Assembly: GCA_900239685.1 (NCBI GenBank)
Contig: OENT01000524.1
Span: forward strand, 39,853-103,852
Origin: Rotaria macrura
Lineage: Eukaryota > Rotifera > Eurotatoria > Philodinida > Philodinidae
Direction of reading: 5' to 3'
DNA length: 64,000 nucleotides
Shown one piece after another: positions 11,610 to 23,362 of this stretch; the stretch's first letter is position 1, and each line of letters begins with the position of its first letter. The translations under genes were made by a program, and so were the position numbers. The notes beneath the pieces are model-generated. The model worked only from the letters and a program-made list of their open reading frames with translations, ran no database searches and was not told where the DNA came from.

Positions 11610-11860
11610 TGTATTTACTTTTCGAGAATATAGAAATAAAGGATAAGGGCATAGACATATAAGCATAGAAATAAGGTATAGATATAAGTGTATAGTTGTT
11701 AGGATATAGATATAAGGATAAGGGTATAGGCATAAGAGAATAGAAATACGGATATAGCTATACGGGCATAGTTGTTAAGGGTAAATTTGTTAAGGGTATA
11801 GTTGTTAATGTTATAGCTAGCAAGATATTGTTATAAGGATATAGGCGTATGCATATAGAA
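11610..11860. repeat. Degenerate hexamer-like tandem repeat (ATAAGG/ATATAG)
   Basis: About 250 bases are dominated by variants of RTATAGRNATAAGG, with an inner run of GTTGTTAAGGGTA units (about 11770-11815). Low-complexity satellite-like DNA, no coding function. Confidence 0.6.
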
Positions 11861-11939
11861 AGAACGGCAAAAGCGCTAAACACCTTTCTGTGTTTTTTGG
11901 AATGTTTATCGCAGTTAGAAGTGTGAGGGGCAACGCATC

Positions 11940-12200
11940 GCTGAGAACCGTTACAAAAACGGTCAAAACTTTCCAACGTTTTAGGTTGGAAATCGGCATT
12001 CCCGATTGTGTGCCACTAGCGTTTGTATAGAATGAGTGCATAACCGTTGGATATTTTAAATCGATTAAACATCCAAAATATAAAGCAGCTAAAAAACGTG
12101 TCGTTTGCACGTTTTGGATTTGTAACCGTTCGTGGCATGCAATCGGGAACGCCGATTGGCATCCGAACACGTCCGTAAAGTTTTGCACGTTTACACACGT
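11940..12200. repeat. Imperfect foldback (inverted repeat)
   Basis: The arm at about 11955-12030 (TCAAAACTTTCCAACG, AATCGGCATTCCCGATTG) is matched in reverse complement by about 12120-12200 (GCAATCGGGAACGCCGATTG, GTAAAGTTTTGCAC). Identity is roughly 70 percent over 65-70 bases, with a loop of about 95 bases. Each arm also holds its own small palindrome around CGGG. It abuts the truncated end of repeat copy D. Confidence 0.5.
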
Positions 12201-12224
12201 TTTTGAAATTTTGTGTCTGGTTAA

Positions 12225-12775
12225 GGGGATGCAACGAACCCGAACTCTTTACAAAAGTTCCGCTTTTTTGCATGCCAAGTGGGAAGGCGGCGGTTAAGGT
12301 CTCACCTAGCTAATAACTCGCCAGATTCAGAGATTCTGCGATAGCAGCCTCAAAGTTCCTTAGAGAGAGCATCCTACTTGGGCTCCATCACTGGGAAGGA
12401 GCTATTCGACGTTTCCCTACCATGAAATCAAGCCTCTTAGGCACCATAAAAATGGTCACTGGTGCCACACACTGGTCCATTGTGCCATAGAAATGGTCCA
12501 TTGTGCCATAGAAATGGTTATTTGTACCATGGAAATAGTTATCTGTACCATAAAAATGGTCGTTTATGTCATGGAAATGGTCGTTTGTACCACAGAAAAG
12601 GCCATTTGTACCACCGATATGGTCATCTGCGCAGACGATATGGTTATTTCTGTCACAAAAATGGTCATTTTGTGCCATTAAACTTGTCATTCGGTCTTCA
12701 GAAATGGTTGTTTCTGTGGTTGTTACAGACAAACAAATACAGGTGAATTACGGTTTCCAGGCCCTATCCTTTTAG
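12225..12775 (-). repeat. Dispersed repeat family, copy D (minus, left part only)
   Basis: The reverse complement starts with AAAGGATAGGGCCTGGAAAC and GTAATTCACCTGT, then TGTCTGTAACA, and includes GCTAGGTGAGACC, CCGCCTTCCCAC and GGTTCGTTGCATCCC, all matching copy C at 25489-25855 in the same order. It ends where copy C continues with CTGCTCCCC, so the right half is absent. It differs from copy C by an internal minisatellite. Confidence 0.65.
12441..12715. repeat. 21-bp minisatellite inside repeat copy D
   Basis: About thirteen consecutive units of 21 bases, consensus near GTACCATGGAAATGGTCATTT, diverging gradually between units. Because 21 is a multiple of three, several frames stay open on both strands and give heptapeptide-repeat frames (for example 12388-12732 minus); these are by-products of the repeat, not genes. 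Confidence 0.75.
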
Positions 12776-12864
12776 TTTAAGGAAAAGCCATTTTTGATAT
12801 TTTCCGTTTTTATTTAATTTAATTTTTCCAATCCTGAAAACTTGAGCAGATCAAATTTCGGGAT

Positions 12865-12915
12865 CCTACCGGGGTTGAGTTGGCCTGATCTCCATCAAGC
12901 CAACTCAGGGTAGTT
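12865..12915. repeat. Small hairpin
   Basis: TGAGTTGGC and GCCAACTCA are exact inverted arms separated by about 14 bases. The pairing extends outward with mismatches (CTACCGGGGT against AGGGTAG). Confidence 0.5.
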
Positions 12916-13734
12916 CTCTCACAATGCACGATCGAGATCGGGATGTTTTCAACTAATAGATAGCCAAGAAAGAATCTAGAAAGAATAAGTATGAAAGTAT
13001 ATTAACTTCTTACTCTTTGTTGAGTGGTTTATATCGAGCCGTGGGTACAAATGAAAACTGTGAATGAGCAGTCGCCACATAGATCGCGACAAATTCAGGA
13101 TACCCGGTAGAGCTTTTCTAAGCATATTTACAGCTGCGAGTACCCATACAGGAAACCCTTTAGTAAACATACTGATAAGGGTACCAAACGTAACACACTT
13201 TAGTCAGTATAATCACTGAGAATTTTCGAAGTACCCATATCGAGTACCTTGCTGAGGCGTTCTCAGTACATGGGTAACCTGAGCTCAGTACTTTCCCTAG
13301 GGAGCTGATTTCTGATTTCTATGATTTTTTTTTGATTTAAATCAATTGATTGTAATCAGAAAAATCAACAGAAAATCTGTGAAAAGATCATAGAAATCAA
13401 GAAAATGAGATTTGAACCTTCTCTCGCTAGATTGATATTTCGAACAATAATAGGATACCGAATTTTATCATTTCAATCGAGTCGCTGAGTTTTTGATTTA
13501 AAATTGATTTAAAATATCAACTGTGTCCCTCTTGACTGAGCCTCTAGTCTTGAACCTATTTTTTGTACTAATGTGTCAAATTTTATGTATCCTTGTGCGA
13601 AACTTCTTGTACTCTTAGATACTACTGATTCTTGCAATACACTGTGAAACAAATTATAAACTCAATAGACAAAAACAACATTAAAATTTTGAATGTCAGA
13701 ACTAAAATCATTCATGGAAATAACAGGGCGAAGA
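12916..13734. other. Intergenic with scattered GTACC/GGTAC motifs
   Basis: About 13090-13310 contains many GTACC, GTACTT and GGGTA motifs on both strands, reminiscent of the motif-dense element ends elsewhere. The remainder is plain AT-rich sequence. Confidence 0.35.
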
Positions 13735-13875
13735 GGGACGGGGAAGCCTTTGTAGGGGCAGGGCGCAGTCGGAGGCAACTCATTCGGGCTGAGGCGGGGG
13801 CACCCGGCTCGGAGCGAGGAGTGGTCGGGAAGAGAAAAAAAGGTAAGAGCGCGGTGGGGCAGGGCGAGTAAAGAT
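13735..13875. other. GC-rich island of unknown origin
   Basis: About 140 bases of G-rich sequence (GGGGCAGGGCGCAGTCGG, GGCGGGGGCACCCGG and similar) stand out sharply from the AT-rich surroundings. Frames cross it on both strands (13632-13871 plus, 13712-13939 minus), but the peptides are just Gly/Arg/Ala- or Pro-rich. It borders the left end of the next element. Confidence 0.5.
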
Positions 13876-13910
13876 TTTCTTTAGGTGGGGGGTTAAAAGA
13901 CTTCCCATGT

Positions 13911-15790
13911 TTCGGTCTCTCGATGGGATCCCGTGTCATCTATTTTTCATCAAAACCGACGGTGAACCGCGGTTGGTGTGAAAACCGACAGTTCACTGCG
14001 GTTTCTTGATACTTACTATTTAAAACCCACGCTTCCTCGTGCGTTTTTCGTACGCGGACATAACGTTTATGTGCACTGGTGCATGTGACGTCACTGTGGA
14101 CGTGCTCACACTAATATGTACGTATTAGTCATATTTTAGTACGCGTTACGTGATTATGTTTCCAAGAGAGAGGTCGGTGACAAATAGAAGTGACGTAAAG
14201 TAACAAAGACATAACGGTCTACCTTTTGTTTTCACTTAGAGTTTATAAATCGAGTGATTTATTATCTTCAGAGTAATTTCTTTTGCTTTTAAAATATTTA
14301 TTGTATATAAATATTTTAGATAGCTTTTTTAAACACAACATTTTCAGTAAATAGACATATTTTCTCACTGCGTTGCTCATTGTTTGGCATGAAAAAAATT
14401 ATAATTATTCGCTTCGCTATACGTTGTAATATAGCTAAAGTAGTATTTTGAAAATGTTTTCTCTCAAGATGTATTCTATAATTTTAGGCGAATTTAAAAA
14501 TAAGTAATTAAATTTATTTAAATCATTTTATAATTCCGTCAACAAAATGTTTGTTTTGCTTTTAATTCATAATATTTTTTACGAAAGTATAATTTTTCTC
14601 GATGTCACTATCCTGGCATTTTTATGATTTATCTTTTCTTAACCTCTTGGATACCGCTGTCTTCAGGCTGAAGACAAGAAGAACGAAAGAATTTTTTTTC
14701 GTTCTGTCGTATCGATAAACAGCTGTGAAACGAAATGTTCATCAGTATGACTGTATCGATCCACAATTCATATATGATAAAATATATATGAATACAGCTG
14801 ATTCACGATCATAGAATGCATTAGAGAGTGATTTTTCGATTTTTCTATAAGCTCGTAAAGAACGCAAGAATTCTCGGGATCCAGGAGGTTAATATTTTTA
14901 TTGACATAATTCGACGCGAATTAGCACAAAATGTATTAATTCAACTACGTATTTGTATTTACAATGTAATTTTATCTTTAGTGCCTTCGTAATTTTTACT
15001 GCTGTTTTCGATAAGATTTATCTTAGAAATTTTAACTGAAATTGGCACTTTTTATAATTTTATCTTATTTTATAAAATGAATAAATATCGAAAAATATTA
15101 GAAACTACAACGATTTTTACGCGAATATTTTTGAAATATGAAGTAGAAGGTTGAGAATCAGAAAGATCTAAATAAGGGAAGCATTTCCTAGGAGATCAAG
15201 AAGGCACCAACCTGAGAGCAAAAAAAGACCGCACGCTATTATCAGTGCACGCAGCATTTCTGCTTATGTCATGCTCTGTGCGCGTGACGGACGTCACTCG
15301 CACGTACGCGAACGAAAAACGCACTTGGATACATGGGAAATTAATTAAAATGATGATTCAATATTTTTATGGTAAAAAAAGTCGACTGTGAATTAAGAAA
15401 GTGCACATTTTAACACTACAATGAACTCTGTTAGATGGGGTCACTAATTTATTCATTGGTCCACTCATTTGACGAATGGCTATTTTTACGGCGCGATCTT
15501 TAATAAAAACTCAAACTCGAAAACTAAACATTTATAGTTGATGTGCCTGGTACTAGCAGCTTCAGCGCGGTTCTAGTGTGAAGAGCATTCGATCCGTACC
15601 CAAATCTAGCGGTTTTCTAAGAGTTGAGAAAAATAAATCCGTCGCAATGCAAAGAAAATTTCAACTGGAGAACCGCGGTTTACTGAACGGTTAACCTCCC
15701 AGGTGACCGAATGGTTGACCGCGGTTAACTGCCGGTTTTCGAGCGACATGGGATGGGATAGACGAAGAAAATTTGTCCCATCACATCCCA
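13911..15790. mobile_element. Non-autonomous element with AACCGCGGTT-rich inverted ends
   Basis: The left end (about 13920-14010) and the reverse complement of the right end (about 15660-15770) share GGGAT...AAAACCG followed by GGTGAACCGCGGTT or AGTTAACCGCGGT. AACCGCGGTT is exact at 13965-13974 and 15671-15680, with near copies beside each. A second inverted pair lies inside: GTGCGTTTTTCGTACGCG near 14038 against GTGCGTTTTTCGTTCGCG (minus) near 15335, both next to TGACGTCA-like sites. The core (about 14230-15200) is very AT-rich and non-coding. The structure fits a TIR transposon with subterminal transposase-binding motifs; the superfamily is unknown. Confidence 0.5.
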
Positions 15791-17340
15791 TTCAGAGCTC
15801 TGGCGTGGATGCATTTGTGTTTAACCAAACTCATGTCCACTACGTAAAAAAACAACAAAAAAGTGATTCTAATTGATTCGTTTAATTTAAAATCGGTTAA
15901 AATAGCACTGTTGAAATCTGATTTATCAGCATCTAGGCTTACACCACTAAGTATTAGAGTATGAGATATGAGTGAGATATCGGTGTTTACCAAAAAGGCA
16001 AACAACTGCATGTTGGAGGTTAGTGGATTTGAAGTATGGATGTGAGTGATACGTGTGCGTGTTGACCACCTTCTCTTACAGAAGTACACCCATACCCTTT
16101 TATTTAGACTGCGACACTTTAATTGATTTCAATCCAAGAACAATCGAGTTTAATTTTAGCTTTCGTCTTTTTTTCATTGTTAGTTCTGGTTCGATGAAAC
16201 CATCAGTGAACAATGAAAATACTCCAGGTAGAAAAGAACGGTGCTAACAACGAAAAAAAATATAAAACGTTAAAAACTGGTGCCCTAATCGGCCACGTCA
16301 GAAAACAATAACTGTTTTCTAGCGACGCAAGTGGCTTGTAAACCGCACTGTTGATTACGACCATATCCAGAGAAGTGTACGACAATAATTCACTATTTTG
16401 TGGCCGTCCAGAAGGCTAGTTTAGATGGTCGGAATGACCGCAATGGGTTGATATTCTCGATAGTTTATGTTCAATGAAACAACTAATACATCCCATGTAA
16501 TAAGAACCGCAAGAAAATCGGTCGTTGGTTAACCGCGGTTTTACAGAAATGGTTACCGGCTCCCATAACAGTGTAATTTACCGCAAAAAATGATCCAGTA
16601 TTCACAACATGGAATTCTATTGATTGTTGCCATGATGACAGTTTTACCGACTTGAATAGTAGGAGAATTTTCTTATGATATTTTAAACGTATCAAAACGT
16701 AGCAGTTTTTTATTGCATTGATTTGAATCTATAGAATTTCTCATCACTGAACTAGAGACAAACAGGACATAATGAAGCTTGAACCTTTTTCAAAGTTCGA
16801 TATTCGAAATAAAAATCAGCTTTCTTAAGCACTCAAATGGCAACAATTAACTTGTTTTTTGTTATATTTAAATATTTTTCTCGGCAATCGGTCACCTCGT
16901 AGTAGTACAAATCAATTGATATTGTTTAACTTACAAATTAAAATCATAAAGAAACGTTTTTTATCACCAAAAAATCTTTACGCTGAAAATCCTTCGAAAC
17001 TTTTCACCAAGTCTAATCGCATCAATACATATGTGAGATCATAGAAAATCTTTCAATCATTCATGTTCGTTCTGTTGTCATTACTCTCATTGGCTCAACC
17101 CTTGTTTCATCATCCAGTGCATACCCATAGGTATTAACTACCATCGACGGATCACAGTTTAGAAACTAATTTTTTCTCAGTCACCAAATTGATTTCGTTC
17201 GTTGCTCATGATGAGAGCATAATAAAAATACATCGTTTTACATTAACCATATGCAATAAGTATTCATTGCTACAATAGCAGGAGTTTTCTCCCCCACTGC
17301 TGTTATTATCTAAGGAAATGTGTCATATGCCTCGCAATCA
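15791..17340. other. Intergenic; contains a further AACCGCGGTT block
   Basis: AACCGCGGTT is exact again at 16531-16540 beside GGTTACCGG, with AACCGCA near 16340. This may be a solo end or fragment of the element at 13911. The rest is AT-rich with no gene. Confidence 0.4.
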
Positions 17341-17360
17341 GACATCAAAATAACCGAAGT

Positions 17361-17465
17361 GAGAGACTGCTTTCCATGGGGGGAAAAGCAGACTTCTGTT
17401 CTTCTGAAGTACAGAAGTATCGAGACGTACAGAAGTCTGCTTTTTCCCCCTTGCTGCTTTCTCGA
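17361..17465. repeat. GC/AT palindromic hairpin element
   Basis: Arms 17379-17399 and 17429-17450 are inverted copies (GGGGGAAAAGCAGACTTCTGT) with a single extra A in the right arm. The left flank (CTGCTTTCCATGGGGGG) and right flank (CCCCCTTGCTGCTTTC) repeat the same CTGCTTT/CCCCC theme. The inner loop also carries CTTCTGAAGTACAGAAG. A snap-back MITE or a rho-like chance structure are the alternatives; MITE is preferred. Confidence 0.6.
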
Positions 17466-19048
17466 AAATATTGATAAGCGGTGCATTATGATATAGAAAA
17501 TTGTCATGATTTGATTTACAGTGTGTCATTCTTTTAATGAATTTCTATACGAAGACTATTTTCTAATTTTTATGATTAGAAAATTCATAAACATTCTTAA
17601 TATAAAGACACGAATAGAATGAAAGTGCTAAGCCACGAATTGGCATTTCATTTCATTTTTGTGCTTCGATCAATGACCAGCAAGAAATTATTCTGTATGT
17701 AATATTCATTTCATCAAACATCAAGTGTACAATGGATACCTGAAGTATTCACTTCTCAAAAAATCTTATCGATTCCGTAGTTTATGAGAAATCCATGTGA
17801 ATCTCTAACGTATCATGAGGTATTCACAATAAATTTCTAAATTAGCATCATTTTTATGTCAGACTCCTGTGATTTTAATTTTCCTTCATTAGTCGACGTG
17901 CTAACGCTACAGTGACGAGGAATTTTTAAGAATAAACATAAGTATAGCTATTTCAGTAAAAATAATGATAGATAGTCGAGTTCTTCACGAGTTCGGTCAT
18001 TTTACAGATCTTTCACCATCATCTATTTTTGATTGATATGAAAAAAATATTGATGGTAGACTAGGATACACAAAAGTATTGACTCATGTTGATATTTATT
18101 AAATTCGAGTAAAAAAGGCTTCCTTTTTTACACGAATCACAACTCAAGCTTATAATTCTGTTCATTTTCAATAAAATCTCGATTAAGAAAATAACTGTGT
18201 CCATTGATCTAAACGAGCGAATAACCTGCTTATGATTAAACAAAAACAATTTTTCGTAAAATTCGAATCAATATTTAATGATTAACAGTGCTATTTTATC
18301 TAATTGACCACTGTGACTAGTCAGACATAGTAATTGTCAGGGTATCGATAGAATCATCTTGAGAAATTAATCATGAATATGATACAAATTTCTTCCTGAT
18401 TGCTGTCTTTGAATGTGTTATTTTAAGCATTTCCGAATGGAACCGATCGGGAGGTAAAAGACGATTCGAAACGATGTTTCTTGTCAAAGATAGCCGATTG
18501 TATAACACTTGAATGAAAACTATTGTATCTCATATGCCACTCTGTCTGATTGCTAATCTATCTTAGATAAAGTGACGTCCTGGCTTCATTGAAAAGACTG
18601 AACTGCTACTGCATTCAGAGTGTATAAAGTATCGGAAAAAACACGTACAGTAAAATTTAAAAGTACGATTAATCACCATCATTATTAATAGAAATGATGC
18701 TGGAGGGAAAAAAAGTTTGTTTGTTTGTTTGTTTTTTTACTGTCCTATTTTATGACATGGAACTGAACTTTGATACGTGAGTGTCAAAATAAGTAGAGAC
18801 ATCTACATGTTTTGATTACGTGCGTCAAATTCAAAGCTGAAGTTTATTAAAAAACAGTTTGAAACGTCATAGAGATACAAAATGTCTTTTTTTAAATGAA
18901 AAATAATACTTATAGATGTCATTATTTGATAATACTAGCACAAAAAGTCGAATAAAAATATGAAACAGATGTCAGTATTTAAAAAAAGAAGAATAATTAT
19001 TGGAGAATGTACTTCTAGGTCAAATTTCTTCTTTTTTTTTGATCAACT
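17466..19048. other. Intergenic upstream of the mutase gene
   Basis: AT-rich, with a short GTTT simple repeat near 18716-18736. No gene, RNA or transposon seen. Confidence 0.45.
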
Positions 19049-19050
19049 AG
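19041..19050 (+). other. 3' splice acceptor before the mutase ATG
   Basis: A T-rich tract ends in GATCAACTAG, with AG at 19049-19050, 22 bases before the ATG at 19072. It is either the acceptor of a leader intron or a spliced-leader trans-splice site. Confidence 0.5.
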
Positions 19051-19071
19051 GGTTGAGAAAACGGTGATATA

Positions 19072-22000
19072 ATGTATCGACAACTATTGCCTGTTCGATC
19101 GAAACTTCTTCAAATTAAATTAAACGGACGATCGCATGTACTTTTTTCAAGAATAAATCATTTCTTTCTATTTGTCTTTATCACGATAGGTAACATGTTT
19201 ATCATCATTACAATCTGAATGGAATAAATTAGCTACAAAACAATTGAAAAAAGTTCCACTCGATTCGCTCAATGTTTCAACATATGAAGGAATTAATTTA
19301 AAACCTTTATATACATCAGAAGATGTTAAGGGTAAAGAAGAAATTCCCGGTGCATTTCCATATACTCGTGGTCCATATCCAACAATGTATGCTCAACGAC
19401 CATGGACTATTCGTCAATATGCCGGGTTTAGTACAGTAGAAGAATCAAATCGTTTTTATCGAGCTAATTTAGCTGCTGGTCAACAAGGTCTTTCAGTTGC
19501 TTTTGATTTAGCTACACATAGAGGTTATGATTCTGATAATGAACGTGTTAGTGGTGATGTTGGCATGGCTGGTGTTGCTATTGATACTGTTGAAGATATG
19601 AAACAATTATTTGATTCGATTCCTCTCTCATCAATATCAGTGTCGATGACTATGAATGGAGCTGTATTACCTATTCTTGCTATGTATGTTGTTGCTGCTG
19701 AAGAACAAGTAATTGTTTGAGTTGGCCTTTGTCTTTTTTATTCATATCCGTTAATATATTGAATAGGGAGCAAAGCAAAGTCAATTGACAGGAACAATTC
19801 AAAACGATATTTTAAAAGAATTTATGGTTCGTAATACATATATTTATCCACCGGAGCCATCGATGAAAATCATCGCTGATATATTTCGTTATATATCGAA
19901 GAATATGCCTCATTATAATTCAATCTCAATTAGTGGTTATCATATGCAAGAAGCTGGTGCAACGGCAACACTCGAATTAGCTTATACGATTGCTGATGGT
20001 CTTGAATATTGTCGAACAGGTTAATCGTTATTCTGTCAAATAATTCAAAATGATTATTCTCTTGTTTTTTTCGCTCCCTCAGGTATCCACGCTGGCTTGT
20101 CGATTGATGATTTTGCCCCGCGACTCTCATTCTTTTGGGGTATTGGAATGAATTTCTATATGGTTCGTATTTAATTTATTTCTAAATAACGTCTTTCTTG
20201 ATGCATGAACTTCTTCCTCTTCTTTTTTCAACATGAAAGGAAATAGCGAAACTTCGTGCAGCTCGACGTTTGTGGGCACATTTACTAAAGAAAAATTTTG
20301 CACCTAAAAAAGCTCAATCGATGATGTTACGTTGTCATTGTCAAACATCGGGTTGGTCGCTAACAGCTCAAGATCCGTACAATAACATCATACGTACAAC
20401 ACTAGAAGCTCTATCAGCTGTTTTTGGTGGTACACAATCACTTCATACAAATTCATTCGATGAAGCTCTTGCACTTCCATCGGTACAAAGTGCAAGAATA
20501 GCAAGAAATACACAAATTATTTTACAAGAAGAAACAGGAATCCCTAAAGTAATATAAGAATTTCTAGTATTGAAAATTGTTGAATTCCTATTCATTCGAT
20601 AAAAGGTCATTGATCCTTGGGCTGGTTCCTATATGATGGAAGTCTTAACTGACGAAGTTTATTCAAAAGCTTTAGAACTAATTGAAGAAGTTGAGCAAAT
20701 GGGTGGAATGTCTAAAGCTATTATAGCTGGTATACCGAAATTAAAGATTGAAGAATGTGCTGCTAAACGACAAGCTATGATTGATGATGGAAAAGAAACT
20801 ATCGTTGGTGAGAATGCTCACTTGTTGTTTTTGGATAAAAATAATTTTGTTCTCTTATTGTTAAGGTGTCAATAAACATAAATTAGAAAAAGAAGAATTG
20901 ATTCAAGTTCGTCAAATTGATAATAAACAAGTACGAGAACAACAAATTGAAAAAATAAAAATAGTGAAACAAAAACGTGATCAAACGAAGGTAAGGGTTC
21001 ATTATTCTCTTTATGCGTCTGTATGTTTCTTTTTGTAATAGGCTGATCAATGTCTCGAAAAGCTTCGCTCAGCAGCTCGTGATAAATCTGGCGCGAGCAA
21101 TTTACTTGAAGCCAGTATTGAAGCAGCTCGTGCTCGTTGTACACTTGGTGAAATCTCACAAGCCTTAGAAGATGTTTTCTCTCGTCATGTAGCTGAATCA
21201 CGTCTTGTTAGTGGAGCTTATAGAAACGCGTTCGATGATTCCAAGCAGAATAATGAACTCAAAAAAGTTATCGATCGTGTTGAAGTGAGTAAATTTTCTA
21301 CTTTTCGAATCATTGATTTTATTAATGCAATTTAAACTTATTTTAAAAAGAACTTTGCGAAAATCGAAGGTCGACGCCCTCGAATACTCGTTGCCAAAGT
21401 TGGACAAGATGGTCATGATCGGGGAGCTAAAGTTATCGCATCAGCGTTTAGTGATGTTGGATTCGACGTTGATATTGGACCTCTATTTGCTGTAAGTAAA
21501 CGATGAACTATCTATCGAACACTTATATGATTATGAAATGTTCCCATCGATTATTTCCATTACCCTTCTAGTCTATACGGACCTAAACTTCTTGTAGTCG
21601 AGCACCTTCGACTTCTCTATTATATTCAAGAATACAAAGATAACAGAGTTCTCCATTTTATTAGAAGATCGAGATAAGATTTTTAGGATTCTATCAGTCC
21701 AGGACTAATATTTTGCTCCATTCTTTTATGGTTACCAGTTGAAAAGTTAAAGAATCAGATGGACTTTGTCGTATGATTTGATAAATAAACGTTCGAATTT
21801 GGAGAAGTGAACCAGTGATGGCAGTTCTCTTTTCTTCATTCAATGACCGATAAAGACGACTCATTTTTCGAACGACTAGAAGTCATCGAGTGCAAATCAT
21901 TGTGGACTTTGAATCTTATTTGTATTGTACCTGATGATCTGCACTTGCCGTAATATTGATCGAATATCATATATTAAACTTAAGTTAACTGTCAATCTAG

Positions 22001-22883
22001 TATTGGTGAGAGATTCCGATTGAATAAATGTGATTGACATCAGCTGAGTCAGGATTCTTCATGACTAGAACATCTTTGCTTACGTTGAATTTTTTTTCTG
22101 TCTAATCCAAATCAAAATAGAAATAAAAAAGACGACAATAATGCTACGAGATGAGTGCTGTAACATATTATTCTAAGGTATATCCTCGTCCTTTCACCAT
22201 GCCTAGCCTACTGAGCACGAATCTTTTCACTCAAATCGCACTTGCAAAATATCGCTATGTTGATTTCGGTTCATTCAATGAAGAACTTCGATGACGAGGG
22301 ACGGTTAATGTCCGATGAAATAATTATTGCCCAAAAACTCTATTCGTCTTCAAACTTTGACAAAGGATACCGGAGTGAGAAATCAATTACAGATTCACCA
22401 CGAAACTCGAATTGATAATCTTTCAATCGAACTTTGAATCAATCCACAATTTTTCCTTTCTGATTCTTTCTCTAATGAAAAACAAAATGATTGAATTCAA
22501 CAATCTTTCCTTATCAGATAACCTATGCGGCTGAGCAAACTCGCTCGTTTACAATTGAATGTCAATTTGTTTAGACGCCATCGGAAGTTGCACTTCAAGC
22601 CATTGATGCTGATGTTCATGTTGTTGGTATAAGTACATTAGGCGCAGGACACAAATCATTAGTACCGGAATTAATTAAGAAATTAGCTGAACTAGGCCGA
22701 AGGGATATTGTTGTTACTGTTGGTGGTGTTATTCCACCTCAAGATTATCAACAGTTATACGATCAAGGTGTTAAACTCATATTCGGACCAGGCACACGTA
22801 TTCCCGAAGCTGCAATGCAAATTCTGGATCATATTGAAAAAACATTTCCTCCACCAACATCTGCATCTAACAAATCAAAATAA
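19072..22883 (+). CDS. MMUT: Methylmalonyl-CoA mutase, mitochondrial
   Basis: Adenosylcobalamin enzyme that converts (R)-methylmalonyl-CoA to succinyl-CoA in mitochondrial propionate, odd-chain fatty acid and branched amino-acid breakdown. Exons: 19072-19137, 19190-19708, 19767-20019, 20083-20162, 20240-20548, 20606-20807, 20866-20990, 21042-21284, 21351-21491, 22575-22883. All junctions are GT-AG and in phase, giving 748 aa, close to the 750 of human. The N-terminus ([16 protein letters not shown]) is a basic matrix-targeting peptide. The catalytic barrel shows [27 protein letters not shown] and [17 protein letters not shown]. The C-terminal B12 domain has D619-x-H621-x-x-G624 (His621 should bind cobalt), S666-x-L668 and G696-G697. 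Every key residue is present, so the gene looks functional. Intron 9 is 1083 nt, against 51-77 nt for the others. Confidence 0.97.
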
Positions 22884-22888
22884 ATAAA
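22883..22888 (+). terminator. Likely polyadenylation signal of the mutase gene
   Basis: AATAAA overlaps the last base of the TAA stop codon, which would imply a very short 3' UTR. Confidence 0.45.
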
Positions 22889-23362
22889 ATGTACGAAGAA
22901 AAACAACAATTTATTTTAGTCATTAAATTTATTTTCAAAACTTCTTATCGACTATTATACATGCATATATATATATATCTAAACAACTTAACATATACTT
23001 GGTTAGATCATGAAAAATAGAGCAAAACAAACATGAATATTAGACTCTTTAGTAGAATGAAAGACTAACACATCGATCTGTTCGATTCGCGACCTTTAAC
23101 ATTAATTATACTTGTAGCTTTACCCTTATTAAAGTATTAGCCTAAAACTATAATCTTGCATTTAGTAAAATAAATATTTATTCTTTACAGAAAAGAAAAA
23201 CAACGATTTTTTCTTGTTATGAACAATTACTATCATGATTTCATTTGGAAATAATTGCCTATCACCAATACGACTAACTAGTTAACATCGATAAACACGT
23301 TGTTCTCATCCTGTCTGATGATTGTTGAAATCGTCTGTTTCATGAAAGATGAAATCAACTTC
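22889..23362. other. Intergenic, nothing recognised
   Basis: AT-rich with a short (AT)n tract near 22966-22977. Confidence 0.4.

Noticed and set aside
12388-12775. Several overlapping frames with His/Asn/Gly- or Met/Val-rich heptad repeats
   Set aside because: All arise from the 21-bp minisatellite, whose unit keeps every frame in register.
13632-13939. Gly/Arg-rich (+) and Pro-rich (-) frames
   Set aside because: Open because the GC-rich island lacks stop codons on both strands; no domain or splice support.
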